A stretch of 14,444 nucleotides of DNA from VGDP01 sp964530335 (lineage in GTDB: Bacteria; Pseudomonadota; Alphaproteobacteria; SP197): contig CAZGYG010000076.1 of NCBI GenBank assembly GCA_964530335.1, forward strand, positions 1-14,444, written 5' to 3'. The notes beneath the pieces are model-generated. The model made no database searches, was not told the origin of the DNA, and saw only the letters and a list, made by a program, of their open reading frames with translations. A program made the translations under genes and the position numbers. Shown in pieces: positions 6,491-14,444 of this stretch. The stretch's first letter is position 1; each line of letters opens with the position of its first letter.

Positions 6491-6520
6491 TTCCGACTGT
6501 CCGCGCGCGCGTGCTAGTGT
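6491..6520 (+). promoter_or_regulatory. Possible promoter of the Gld-type ABC operon
   Basis: In the 201-bp gap after the tRNA, TTCCGA (6491-6496), an 18-nt spacer and TAGTGT (6515-6520), preceded by TGC as in an extended -10, lie about 120 nt before the ABC ATPase start. Both boxes are imperfect. A second TTGACC at 6560-6565 has no good -10 partner. The rest of the gap shows no other structure that I can support. Confidence 0.25.
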
Positions 6521-6641
6521 GCGCAGCATCGGGCCGAATTCCCGATCCCCCATCCCGTCTTGACCGTCGCGTGACCCGACCCATGTCCGTTCACGGCGGC
6601 CGCGCGGGTGGGTGGCCGGAGACGCGAAAGGAAGCGCCACG

Positions 6642-7577
<936 letters not shown>

Positions 7578-7593
7578 CCGCCGGCAAGGAACC

Positions 7594-8328
7594 ATGCGCA
7601 ACACCCTGATCGTCGCCCGGCGCGAGCTCGTCGCTTACTTCGCCTCGCCGCTTGCCTACGTCTTTATCGTGGTGTTCCTCGCGCTGACCGGCGCGCTTGG
7701 TTACTACCTCGGTGATTTCATGGGGCGCGGCCAGGCCGACCTGGTGTCGTTCTTCCTGTTCCAGCCTTGGCTGATGATGATTCTCGGCCCGGCGCTCGGG
7801 ATGCGGCTGTGGGCGGAGGAGCGCCGTTCGGGCACCATCGAGCTGTTGCTGACCCTGCCGATCGCCCCCGCCGAGGCCGTGCTCGGCAAGTTCCTCGCGG
7901 CGTGGGGGTTCGTCACGGTCGCGCTGGCTCTGACCTTTCCCATGTGGCTCACGGTCAATTATCTGGGCGAGCCGGACAACGGCGTGATCCTCGGCAGCTA
8001 CGCCGGCACCTGGTTGATGGCGGGTGCGCTGCTTGCGCTCAGTGCGTGCGTCTCGGCCCTGACCCGCAACCAGGTGATCGCGTTCGTCGTCGGCAGCGCG
8101 GTCGCGTTCCTGTTCCTGATGAGCGGGCTCGACCTGGTGCTCGACGCTTTCCGCGGCTGGGCGCCGGCGTTCGTCGTCGATCTGGTCGCCGCGCTGTCGA
8201 TCCTGACCCACATGGCGGACGTGGGCCGGGGCGTGATCGGCCTGCCGACGGTCGTGTTCCTGGTGTCGCTGACGGCGCTCTGCCTGTTCGTCAACGCGCA
8301 GATCGTCGAGCTCGAGGGCTCGGCATGA
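7594..8328 (+). CDS. ABC-2 type permease, GldF-like
   Basis: Inner-membrane permease of 244 residues with about six predicted membrane segments: roughly 21-41, 55-72, 102-122, 134-156, 163-185 and 222-240. The N-terminus RRELVAYFASPLAYVFIVVF and the loop MRLWAEERRSGTIELLLTLPI (cytoplasmic coupling region) are characteristic of the GldF-type ABC-2 group. The ATG at 7594 has AAGGA at good distance. Its stop TGA (8326-8328) overlaps the start of the next gene (ATGA, 8325-8328), so the GldG-like protein is likely translated in coupling. It probably forms the pore as a dimer with two copies of the upstream ATPase. Direction and cargo are unknown; relatives are mostly considered exporters. Confidence 0.93.
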   Translation: MRNTLIVARRELVAYFASPLAYVFIVVFLALTGALGYYLGDFMGRGQADLVSFFLFQPWLMMILGPALGMRLWAEERRSGTIELLLTLPIAPAEAVLGKFLAAWGFVTVALALTFPMWLTVNYLGEPDNGVILGSYAGTWLMAGALLALSACVSALTRNQVIAFVVGSAVAFLFLMSGLDLVLDAFRGWAPAFVVDLVAALSILTHMADVGRGVIGLPTVVFLVSLTALCLFVNAQIVELEGSA

Positions 8329-10226
8329 TGGCGAAGCTGATGGAACGCCTGCGGCGCCGGGATCGGGCGATGCTCTCGGTCGCGGGCATTGCCTTGGCCG
8401 TGGTCGGGTTCTTCGCGCTCAACCTGTTCGCGACGCTCGAGTTCGGCGCGATCCGGCTCGACCTCACCCGGAACGGCAACTACACGGTTTCGCGCGGCAC
8501 CAAGGACATGCTCGCGGGCGTGACCGAGCCGATTACCCTCAGGCTCTACTCGTCCCGGGCGTTGCTCAGCCGCGTTCCGGGGTTCCAGGCCTACGCCCAG
8601 CGCGTGCGCGAGACGCTGGAAGGCTACGCGCGGCTTTCGGGCGGCAGCATCCGCCTCGAGGTCGTCGATCCCGAACCGTTCTCGCCGGAGGAGGATCAGG
8701 CCGCGGCGTTCGGGATCAGCGCGGTGCCGTTCGATTCGGCCGGCGGCCGCGGCTTCTTCGGCGTCGTCGGCACCAACTCGACCGACGATACCCAGGTCAT
8801 CCCGCTGCTCGCGCCCGATCGCGAGCCGTTCCTCGAATACGACCTGACCCGTCTGGTCTACGACCTGGCGCATCCGGAGAAGCCGGTGCTGGCCGTGCTC
8901 GACGGATCGGGCATCGGCGGCACGCCCGAGGGCGGTTACCAGCCGGCGCAGATGTACCTGCAGATCGAACAGTTCTTCGACGTGCGCCTGCTGGCTGGCG
9001 ACGTGGCGGCGATCGACGACGACGCGGCCGTGCTCATGATCGTTCATCCCTACGAGCTCGGCGACGCGACGCTGCTCGCCATCGACCGGTTCGTGCACGC
9101 GGGTGGCCCGGCGCTGGTGTTCGTCGATCCCCTGGCGGAGAACAAGCAGATCCAGGCGCAGATGGGCGTGCCGCGTCCCGATGTCGCCTCGAACCTCGCG
9201 CGCCTGATGACGGCGTGGGGCGTCGCGCTGGCGCCCGGGAAGGTGGTCGGCGACGCGGCGGCGGCGATGCGCGTGCAGACCACGAACAACGGCCGCGAGG
9301 TCATCACCAACTATCTGCCGTGGATCAGCCTCGGTCGCGATGCCGTCGCGCCCGACGATCCCGTGACCGCGCCCGTCGAGGTCTTGCGCCTGTTCAGCGC
9401 CGGCGCGCTCGAATCCTTGGCTGGCGCCACCACGACCTTCGAACCGCTGGTGCGCTCGAGCGCGAAGTCGATGCTGATCGACCAGTTCGAGTTGCTGGAT
9501 CCGGACCCGGTCGGTCTGCTGGGCCGCTTCGCGCCGTCCGGCCAGAATTACGTCCTGGCCGCGCGCATCACCGGCGACGCCCCGAGCGCGTTTCCCGACG
9601 GCCTGGCCGAGGGCGGAGAAGCCACCGGCGAGGCGGTGCCCGGTGCCGCGCATTCGCCGATCGCCGTTATCGTCGTCGGCGACGTCGACATGCTCGAGGA
9701 CAATGCCTGGCTCAGCGCCCAGGGCGGTACCGACGCCCGGCTCGCGGTGCCGATCGCCCACAACGCGGACTTCGTCCTCAACGCCCTGGAGAACCTGGCC
9801 GGCGGCGCCGTGCTCGCGGAATTGCGCGGGCGCGGCCTGGTCGATCGCTCGTTCACCACCGTGAAGCGCATCCGCGCCGCTGCGGAGACAAAGTACATGG
9901 CGACGGTGAACGAGCTGAGCACGGCGCTGGACGAGGCGCAGAGCCGGTTGCAATCGCTCGATGTCGGAGAGCAAACCGCCGCCGGGACCAGCTTGCTGTT
10001 GACCCCCGAGCAGCAGGCGACGGTGCGCGAGTTTCGCGGCCAGGTGATGAACCTCAGGGGCCAGTTGCGCGAGGTGCAGCGGGCGCTCAACCGCGACATC
10101 GAACGGCTCGAGACCTGGGTCGCGCTGATCAACATCGCCGCGGTTCCGGTGCTGGTCGCGGTGTGCGCCGGCGCCGTCGCGCTGTGGCGAACGTCCCGGC
10201 GCCGTCGCGCCCAGGCACGCGCCTGA
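8325..10226 (+). CDS. GldG-type ABC transporter auxiliary protein
   Basis: Protein of 633 residues anchored at both ends: a membrane segment at about 17-38 and another at about 601-621 followed by a basic tail. Between them lies a large, presumably periplasmic, region with the GldG/ABC_transp_aux layout. RLDLTRNGNYTVSRGTKDML (44-63) and LRLYSS (72-77) open it. EFLEYDL-like FLEYDLTRLVYDL is at 169-181. The conserved ADFVLNALENLAGG (481-494) and ELRGRGLVDRSFTTVKRIRAAAETKY (499-524) come next. A probable coiled coil at about 522-597 precedes the last membrane helix. The first ATG at 8325 overlaps the permease stop; ATG 8328 is an equal alternative. In gliding Bacteroidetes, GldG works with GldA and GldF. 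Outside that group the role is unsettled, so gliding should not be inferred here. Confidence 0.92.
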   Translation: MMAKLMERLRRRDRAMLSVAGIALAVVGFFALNLFATLEFGAIRLDLTRNGNYTVSRGTKDMLAGVTEPITLRLYSSRALLSRVPGFQAYAQRVRETLEGYARLSGGSIRLEVVDPEPFSPEEDQAAAFGISAVPFDSAGGRGFFGVVGTNSTDDTQVIPLLAPDREPFLEYDLTRLVYDLAHPEKPVLAVLDGSGIGGTPEGGYQPAQMYLQIEQFFDVRLLAGDVAAIDDDAAVLMIVHPYELGDATLLAIDRFVHAGGPALVFVDPLAENKQIQAQMGVPRPDVASNLARLMTAWGVALAPGKVVGDAAAAMRVQTTNNGREVITNYLPWISLGRDAVAPDDPVTAPVEVLRLFSAGALESLAGATTTFEPLVRSSAKSMLIDQFELLDPDPVGLLGRFAPSGQNYVLAARITGDAPSAFPDGLAEGGEATGEAVPGAAHSPIAVIVVGDVDMLEDNAWLSAQGGTDARLAVPIAHNADFVLNALENLAGGAVLAELRGRGLVDRSFTTVKRIRAAAETKYMATVNELSTALDEAQSRLQSLDVGEQTAAGTSLLLTPEQQATVREFRGQVMNLRGQLREVQRALNRDIERLETWVALINIAAVPVLVAVCAGAVALWRTSRRRRAQARA

Positions 10227-10239
10227 GCCGGGAAACGCG

Positions 10240-11262
10240 ATGAAACCGACCACGTTCCTGATCGTCCTGGCCGCCACGGCCGTCTGTGTCGCGGCCGCGA
10301 CCGTGGCGGTGGTCAGAGAGCAGCGCGCGACCGTTGCCGCGCCGGGCGGGCCGTTGTTCGCCGATCTGCTCGACCATGCCAACGACGTGGCGACGATCAC
10401 GATCGACAGCGGCACGGGCACGTTGACGATCGCGCGCGCGAGCGATGGCGCGTGGGGCCTGGTCGAAAACGACGGCTACCCGGTGCCGACCGACAAGGTG
10501 CGGCGGCTGGTGGCGGGGCTGGCCGAGGTGCGGCTGCTGGAGCCCAAGACCGACCGGCCGGAGCGCTACGCACGCCTCGAGGTCGAGGATCCCGCGCCTG
10601 GCGCGATGTCGAAGCGGGTCACGCTCGGCGACGCGGCGGGGGCAACGCTCGCCGCCCTGATCGTCGGGCGCGAGAACTACAGCTTCGACCTCAACGGCCT
10701 GCGCGGCGTCTACGTGCGCGAGCCCGGCGGACGGGCCTGGCTCGCCGAGGCCGCGCTGGACGTGCCGACGACGACGGTCACCCTGGTAGATCGCAACGTC
10801 GTCGATTTGGACGCGGAAGCCGTCCAGGCCATCCGGTTCGAGCCAGCGGGCAGCGATGTCGTCACCGTGTCGAGGCCCGACGCGGCGTCCGAGTTCAGCC
10901 TCGAACCGATCCCCGAGGGGCGGAGCGCCGATCCGGAGGCGGTCGCCCGGCTCGCCCGCGCCTTCGTCGCCGTCACGCTGGACGACGTGCGCGCCGACCG
11001 CGCCGGCGCCGCGAGAGGCGCTGGCGTCGCCACGGCCACGACCTTCGACGGGCTGACGCTCAAGGCCGAGCTCGTGGTCGTGGACGGCGCGACCTGGCTC
11101 CGGCTCGGCGCCACCGCGCCCGAGGACGCGCCGGCTGGTGGCGACGCCAAGGCGATCAACGACCGGGTCGGCGGCTGGCTCTACAAGCTGCCGCAGTTCA
11201 AGATCGACGCACTGACGCCCCGGATCGACGATTACCTCGTCAAGGACGACGGGGCGTCCTGA
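10240..11262 (+). CDS. DUF4340 domain-containing protein
   Basis: Protein of 340 residues with one N-terminal membrane anchor (about 5-24, hydrophobic and Ala/Val-rich) and an otherwise soluble, presumably periplasmic, body. The DUF4340 pattern is visible in GAWGLVENDGYPVPTDKVRRLV, EVRLLEPKTDRPERYARLEVEDP, the VTLGDAAGATLAALIVGREN strand pair, and the end KLPQFKIDALTPRIDDYLV. DUF4340 genes commonly follow gldG-like genes and are thought to be part of the same machinery, but the molecular role is not known. The ATG at 10240 lies 13 nt after the gldG-like stop with GGGAAA as a weak ribosome site. It is the last gene of the operon; a hairpin with a T-tract begins within a few bases of its stop. 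Confidence 0.9.
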   Translation: MKPTTFLIVLAATAVCVAAATVAVVREQRATVAAPGGPLFADLLDHANDVATITIDSGTGTLTIARASDGAWGLVENDGYPVPTDKVRRLVAGLAEVRLLEPKTDRPERYARLEVEDPAPGAMSKRVTLGDAAGATLAALIVGRENYSFDLNGLRGVYVREPGGRAWLAEAALDVPTTTVTLVDRNVVDLDAEAVQAIRFEPAGSDVVTVSRPDAASEFSLEPIPEGRSADPEAVARLARAFVAVTLDDVRADRAGAARGAGVATATTFDGLTLKAELVVVDGATWLRLGATAPEDAPAGGDAKAINDRVGGWLYKLPQFKIDALTPRIDDYLVKDDGAS

Positions 11263-11264
11263 CA

Positions 11265-11292
11265 CGTAGAAAAGGGAAGCGTCCCCTTTTTT
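11265..11292 (+). terminator. Hairpin with T6 tract, copy 1 of tandem 28-bp element
   Basis: AAAAGGG (11270-11276) pairs with CCCTTTT (11284-11290) around a 7-nt loop. An alternative fold pairs GGGA with TCCC around AGCG, with one bulged C. Six T residues end the element, directly after the DUF4340 stop, as expected for an intrinsic terminator of the Gld-type operon. The whole 28-bp unit is repeated exactly 32 bp downstream. Confidence 0.75.
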
Positions 11293-11296
11293 GGTT

Positions 11297-11324
11297 CGTA
11301 GAAAAGGGAAGCGTCCCCTTTTTT
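11297..11324 (+). terminator. Hairpin with T6 tract, copy 2 of tandem 28-bp element
   Basis: This is identical, base for base, to the element at 11265-11292 and separated from it by 4 bp (GGTT). The stem is 11302-11308 with 11316-11322, and the T-run is 11319-11324. It could act as a back-up terminator. Exact duplication suggests recent tandem copying or a repeat family rather than a simple terminator. Confidence 0.7.
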
Positions 11325-11353
11325 CCAGGAGGTACAGGGCTCGTGCGGTTGCC

Positions 11354-11394
11354 CCTGGATCGCCACGCCGCCTGCGGCGGCTCGCGATGACAGG
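11354..11394. repeat. REP-like hairpin between convergent genes
   Basis: Nested inverted repeats: CCTG (11354-11357) with CAGG (11391-11394), ATCGC (11359-11363) with GCGAT (11384-11388), and GCCGCC (11367-11372) with GGCGGC (11376-11381) around TGC. Elements of the form GGATCGCcac-stem-GCGATGAC are a common intergenic repeat in Alphaproteobacteria, as far as I recall. It lies between the ends of the convergent DUF4340 and acyl-CoA synthetase genes and has no T-tract, so termination is less likely than a repeat or mRNA-stabilising role. Confidence 0.65.
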
Positions 11395-11418
11395 TTGAGG
11401 GGTTTATTCAGCGGCATG

Positions 11419-13503
11419 CTAGTCCGGCCGGCGGGGGACGATCAGCGCGTCGAGGGCGAGCGCGCCCTTGGGCAGCACGCGCAAGGGGTTGACGTCGAGC
11501 TCGGCGATCAGGTCGCCGAGGTCGGCGACGAGCGCCGAGAGCCGCACGACCGCATCGACCAGCGCCTCGACGTCGCCGGCGGGGCGGCCGCGCACGCCGT
11601 CGAGCAACCGCCGCAGCACCAGGCCGTCGATGACGCGACGCGCCTCGTGGCGGGAGACGGGCGCGAGCGCGGCGGCGGCGTCGCGCACGACCTCGACCAA
11701 AATGCCGCCGCCGCCGATGACGATCAGCGGGCCGAATTGCGGATCGTGGACCAGGCCGAGGATGGCCTCGGTCCCCTCGGCGGCCATCGCCGCCACCAGC
11801 ACGCGCGGCCCGAGCCGGGCGGCGAGATCGTCGTAGGCGGCGCCGACCGCCGCCGCGGTCGCGAGCCCGAGCCGCACGCCGTCCGCGTCGGTCTTGTGCG
11901 CGATGCCGGCGGCGGTCTTGAGCGCCACCGGAAGCCCGAGTTCCGCCGCCGCGCCGAGCGCCGTTGCGCGAGAGGCGACGACCCGGTGGGCGGGAACGCC
12001 GATGCCCCACTCGGCGAGAAGCGCGAGGGCCTCGGCCTCGTCGAACGGGGCGGCGCTGGCCAGGCGCCCGCGCCAGCGGTCACGGGTCGCGGCCGGCACG
12101 CCGACCGGGGTCTCGGCCGAACGCCCGCGCCAGTCGCGCCAGGCGAAGGCGTGGCGCACGGCGACGAGCGCCGGGATCGTGCCGTCGAGCACGGGCACGC
12201 CCTGGCCGGTCAGACGCGCGGCGAGCTCGTGGTGGTTGACGGCGGAGTAGTTGGTGGCGAGCGCCACGGGCTTGTCGGTGGTGGCGGCCGCGTCCAGGCA
12301 CGCCTTGGCGCAGGCCTCGCTGTAGGAATTGCCCTGCTGGGCATCGAGGAAGAACAAACCGACCGCCGTGGCCGGATCGGCGAGCAGCGCGGCGAAGCCA
12401 TCGCGCAGCACGCCGTCGAAATCCTGCCCGGTGCCGAAGGCGTCGCACGGGTTCTCGGGCGCCAGGCCGTAGTCGAGGCGCGCCGCCAGGCGCTCCACCG
12501 TGCCGGCGCCGATGCGGGCGAAGGGAACCCGGAGGTCCGCCGCCAGGTCGACGACCATCTGACGCTCGCCGCCGGATTCGTGGATGCTGGCGAGCGCCCC
12601 GGCGCCGGCGCGGCGCGGCCCGTTCATCAGCAGCATGGTCGCCATCAACTCGTCGAGGGTGGCGACCCGTAGGGCGCCGTAACGCCGGCACACGGCATCG
12701 AACGCCGTATCGTCGCCGACCAGCGCGCCGGAATGGCTGATCGCCATGCGCGCCGCCTGCGCGGTGCGCCCGGTCTTGAGCGCGACCACGGGCACATCGC
12801 GCGCCTCGGCCTTCTCCAGCGCGGCGACGAACCCCGCCGGATCGCGCACCGCCTCGATGAACAGGCCGATCACGCGGGTCGACGGCAGGTCGAGGGCGTA
12901 ATCCATGTAATCGGCCACGGTCGTCGCCAGCTCGCGGCCGCAGCTCACGGCGAGGTTCAGCCCGGCGCGCGCGTTGTGGTTGGCGAAGGCGCCGAACCCC
13001 GAGCCCGACTGGGACAGGAACGTGATGGTCCCCGGAACCCGGTCGTTGAACGGGAACGAGTTGACATGGATCCGCGCCTCGTAGTTGCAGTAGCCCATGC
13101 AATTGCCGCCGTTGATCGGCAGGTTGGCCGCGCGCGCCATGGCGCTAAGTCGCTCGGCGAGCCGGGGCGAACGGTCCTCGGGTATGACGCAACTGCCGAA
13201 GATCGACGCGGCGCGGGCGCCGGCGGCGATGGCGGCGGCCAGCATCTGCTCGAGCTTGTCGTCGGCGACTGCGAGCACGGCGAGGTCCGGGCGTTCCGGC
13301 AGGTCGGCGAGGCTCGCGTAGCACCGCTCGCCGGCAACCTCGTCGCAGCGCGGGTTGACCGGGTAGAGCGGCCCCGCGAACCCCAGGCTTCGCAACGTCG
13401 CCATGATCGTCGCGCCCGTGTTGCCGGGACGCGGCGAGGCGCCGACCAGGGCGACCGAGCGTGGCGTCAGCAACGGTGCGAGGCGGTGTTCGATGCGGAT
13501 CAC
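11419..13503 (-). CDS. NDP-forming acyl-CoA synthetase (acetate--CoA ligase/CoA-binding family)
   Basis: Protein of 694 residues with the fused layout of NDP-forming acyl-CoA synthetases. A CoA-binding Rossmann domain carries SVALVGASPRPGNTG at 16-30. Two succinyl-CoA-synthetase-like flavodoxin domains follow, with the phospho-accepting His257 in ISHSGALVGDD and FLSQSGSGFGAFA at 162-174. The C-terminal ATP-grasp domain covers about 475-694 (LGLPVALKTAAGIAHKTDADGVRLGL, LVHDPQFGPLIVIGGGG, IAELDVNPLRVL). It is soluble and cytoplasmic and should convert an organic acid plus CoA and ATP to acyl-CoA, ADP and phosphate through a phosphohistidine. The acid is unknown; relatives use acetate, pimelate, ferulate and others. 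The start is a GTG at 13503 without a strong ribosome site. It is divergent from the deacetylase-like gene, which may indicate a shared pathway. Confidence 0.92.
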   Translation of the reverse strand: MIRIEHRLAPLLTPRSVALVGASPRPGNTGATIMATLRSLGFAGPLYPVNPRCDEVAGERCYASLADLPERPDLAVLAVADDKLEQMLAAAIAAGARAASIFGSCVIPEDRSPRLAERLSAMARAANLPINGGNCMGYCNYEARIHVNSFPFNDRVPGTITFLSQSGSGFGAFANHNARAGLNLAVSCGRELATTVADYMDYALDLPSTRVIGLFIEAVRDPAGFVAALEKAEARDVPVVALKTGRTAQAARMAISHSGALVGDDTAFDAVCRRYGALRVATLDELMATMLLMNGPRRAGAGALASIHESGGERQMVVDLAADLRVPFARIGAGTVERLAARLDYGLAPENPCDAFGTGQDFDGVLRDGFAALLADPATAVGLFFLDAQQGNSYSEACAKACLDAAATTDKPVALATNYSAVNHHELAARLTGQGVPVLDGTIPALVAVRHAFAWRDWRGRSAETPVGVPAATRDRWRGRLASAAPFDEAEALALLAEWGIGVPAHRVVASRATALGAAAELGLPVALKTAAGIAHKTDADGVRLGLATAAAVGAAYDDLAARLGPRVLVAAMAAEGTEAILGLVHDPQFGPLIVIGGGGILVEVVRDAAAALAPVSRHEARRVIDGLVLRRLLDGVRGRPAGDVEALVDAVVRLSALVADLGDLIAELDVNPLRVLPKGALALDALIVPRRPD

Positions 13504-13619
13504 GGCCGGCCATCCACGAAACAGGGCGGCGGATTGTGGTCGAACCGACCGGCGCGCGGCAACACCTGCTGGACCGGCAATGCCCGCGCCCCTAACCTCG
13601 GGTGCCAGGGGGTACGTCC
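13504..13619. promoter_or_regulatory. Divergent intergenic region between acyl-CoA synthetase and deacetylase-like gene
   Basis: The 116 bp should hold the promoters of both flanking genes by position. I do not see a convincing -35/-10 pair or an obvious operator palindrome. An AGGGGG stretch at about 13607-13612 serves as the ribosome site of the plus-strand gene. Confidence 0.4.
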
Positions 13620-14444
13620 ATGATGGAAACGCTCATCGACATGCGGGTCAACTGGCCGGATGGGGCGCGCTGCGCCGTCATGCTGTCGTTCGACTTCGAC
13701 GCCGAGACCCTGTGGATCGGCCGCGATCCCGCGAACCTGAAACGCCCCGGCACGCTGTCCCAGGGCACCTACGGCGCGCGCGTCGGCGTGCCGAAGATCC
13801 TCGAGCTGCTGGCCGAGGAGGACATCAAGGCCACGTTCTTCGTGCCGGGATGGACGGCCGAGACCCACCAGGGCCGGGTCGAGGCCATCCTGCGGGCGGG
13901 CCACGAGATCGGGCACCACGGCTACCTGCACAAGTGGCCAGACCCCGACAAGCCGGCCGAGGAGATCGAGGAGTTCGAAATGGGGCTCGCGGCGCTCAAG
14001 CGCACGGTCGGCGTGGTGCCGCGCGGCTATCGCTCGCCAGCCGGCGAGACCACCGACAACATGGTCCGGCTGCTGGCCGGCAACGGGTTCCTGTACGACA
14101 GCTCGATGATGGCGGACGTGAACCCGTACCGTCTGAGCGCCGGGGACGGACCCGGCATCGTCGAGCTGCCATGGCATTGGAGCCTGGACGACGCGCCCTA
14201 TTTCCTGTTCTCGATCCGCACGCCGCGCCCGATCTTCACCAACGACCACGTGTTCAGCGTGTGGCGGGAGGAATTCCGCGAGATCTACCGCTGGGGCGGG
14301 CTGTTCGACCTGGTCATGCACCCGCAGATCACCGGCCGGCCGTCGCGGCTGGCGCTGTTGCGCCGCATGATCGGGTTCGTGCGCACGTTCCCGGCCGTGT
14401 GGTTCGCCACCGGCAGCGCCATCGCCGAGGCCTGGCTGGCCCAG
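13620..14444 (+). CDS. Polysaccharide deacetylase / allantoinase-like (PuuE/HpPgdA-type) hydrolase, 3' end outside window
   Basis: An open frame of 275 codons runs to the window end without a stop. NodB-type carbohydrate esterase fold: the metal/base aspartates are in SFDFDAET (Asp25, Asp27), and ATFFVPGW is at 71-78. The metal-binding histidines are His100 and His104 in GHEIGHHGYLHKW, RGYRSPAGE is at 135-143, and ELPWHWSLDDAPYF is at 182-194. A late HPQITGR at 234-240 is typical of the PuuE (cofactor-independent allantoinase) and HpPgdA subgroup of about 290-310 residues, so perhaps 15-35 residues are missing. The start is ATG 13620 (or the adjacent ATG 13623), with AGGGGG upstream. No signal peptide or membrane segment is visible, so it is probably cytoplasmic and acts on a small amide or cyclic amide rather than on wall polymers. 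Substrate unknown. Confidence 0.88.
   Translation, partial: MMETLIDMRVNWPDGARCAVMLSFDFDAETLWIGRDPANLKRPGTLSQGTYGARVGVPKILELLAEEDIKATFFVPGWTAETHQGRVEAILRAGHEIGHHGYLHKWPDPDKPAEEIEEFEMGLAALKRTVGVVPRGYRSPAGETTDNMVRLLAGNGFLYDSSMMADVNPYRLSAGDGPGIVELPWHWSLDDAPYFLFSIRTPRPIFTNDHVFSVWREEFREIYRWGGLFDLVMHPQITGRPSRLALLRRMIGFVRTFPAVWFATGSAIAEAWLAQ

Larger units (their letters stand above)
11265..11324. repeat. Two perfect tandem copies of a 28-bp palindromic element
   Basis: Each copy begins CGTAGAAAAGGG and ends TCCCCTTTTTT, with period 32. The motif resembles short dispersed intergenic palindromes of the REP type that I recall from other GC-rich Proteobacteria; no transposase is present in the window. 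The AT-rich arms contrast with the roughly 70% GC surroundings. Confidence 0.8.

Noticed and set aside
6282..6584. N-terminal extension of the small minus-strand protein through the tRNA (reading GVESNHRPHPYQGCALPLSYRG)
   Set aside because: This peptide is the antisense translation of the tRNA-Thr gene, a frequent annotation error. The real start at 6281 has its own ribosome site.
6441..6641. Gap after tRNA-Thr as an integration (att) site or second tRNA
   Set aside because: No repeat of the tRNA 3' end, no integrase and no second cloverleaf are present in the window.
7998..10421. Long minus-strand open frame (about 807 codons) opposite the permease and GldG-like genes
   Set aside because: It is a shadow of GC-rich coding sequence with low-complexity Arg/His/Gln/Asp content and no domain, and the opposite strand has a well-supported operon.
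11263..11418. Possible CRISPR-like array formed by the tandem repeats
   Set aside because: There are only two copies with a 4-bp spacer, each a terminator-like hairpin. There are no unique spacers of 30-40 bp and no cas genes.
11395..12672. Plus-strand open frame of about 425 codons opposite the acyl-CoA synthetase
   Set aside because: It is antisense to a complete enzyme with catalytic motifs, has no ribosome site, and its composition is repetitive.

Overview
The window is very GC-rich, gene-dense bacterial chromosome. Gene content and order point to an alphaproteobacterium, most likely of Rhodospirillales type: murA, DUF2948, UPF0262, a low-molecular-weight phosphatase, maf, an RNase E/G-like protein and yacG stand in the order typical of that class. 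The organism cannot be named from this window. No phage, insertion sequence or CRISPR array is visible, and no stretch over about 300 bases lacks a gene.

Left part (1-6281, all on the minus strand). Read in transcription order: a small charged protein of unknown function (6281-6132), a class III PLP-dependent aminotransferase (6048-4657), then the tight block murA, DUF2948, UPF0262, phosphatase, maf, RNase E/G-like and yacG (yacG leaves the window at base 1). Several junctions are stop/start overlaps (GTGA, ATGA, and overlaps of 10 and 17 nt), so translational coupling is likely. hisD and infA, which usually belong to this cluster, are absent here. The RNase E/G-like protein is short and lacks the zinc-link cysteines. 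The aminotransferase and murA carry nearly identical promoter-like sequences about 35-38 nt before their start codons.

Middle part (6366-11262, plus strand). A tRNA-Thr(GGT) gene with encoded CCA is followed by a four-gene operon: ABC ATPase, ABC-2 permease, GldG-type auxiliary protein and DUF4340 protein. Together they resemble the GldA/GldF/GldG exporter family with its frequent DUF4340 partner. The substrate is unknown. The operon ends in two tandem copies of a 28-bp hairpin element with T6 tails, followed by a second, unrelated hairpin repeat.

Right part (11419-14444). An NDP-forming acyl-CoA synthetase (minus strand) and a polysaccharide-deacetylase/allantoinase-like hydrolase (plus strand, cut by the window end) are divergently transcribed from a 116-bp intergenic region. 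Neither has a visible secretion signal, so a small cytoplasmic catabolic unit is conceivable.

I see no clearly new defence or mobile system. The points most worth a second look are the reduced RNase E/G protein, the Gld-type ABC operon with unknown cargo, the tandem hairpin repeats, the twin promoters and the gaps in the conserved murA-yacG cluster.
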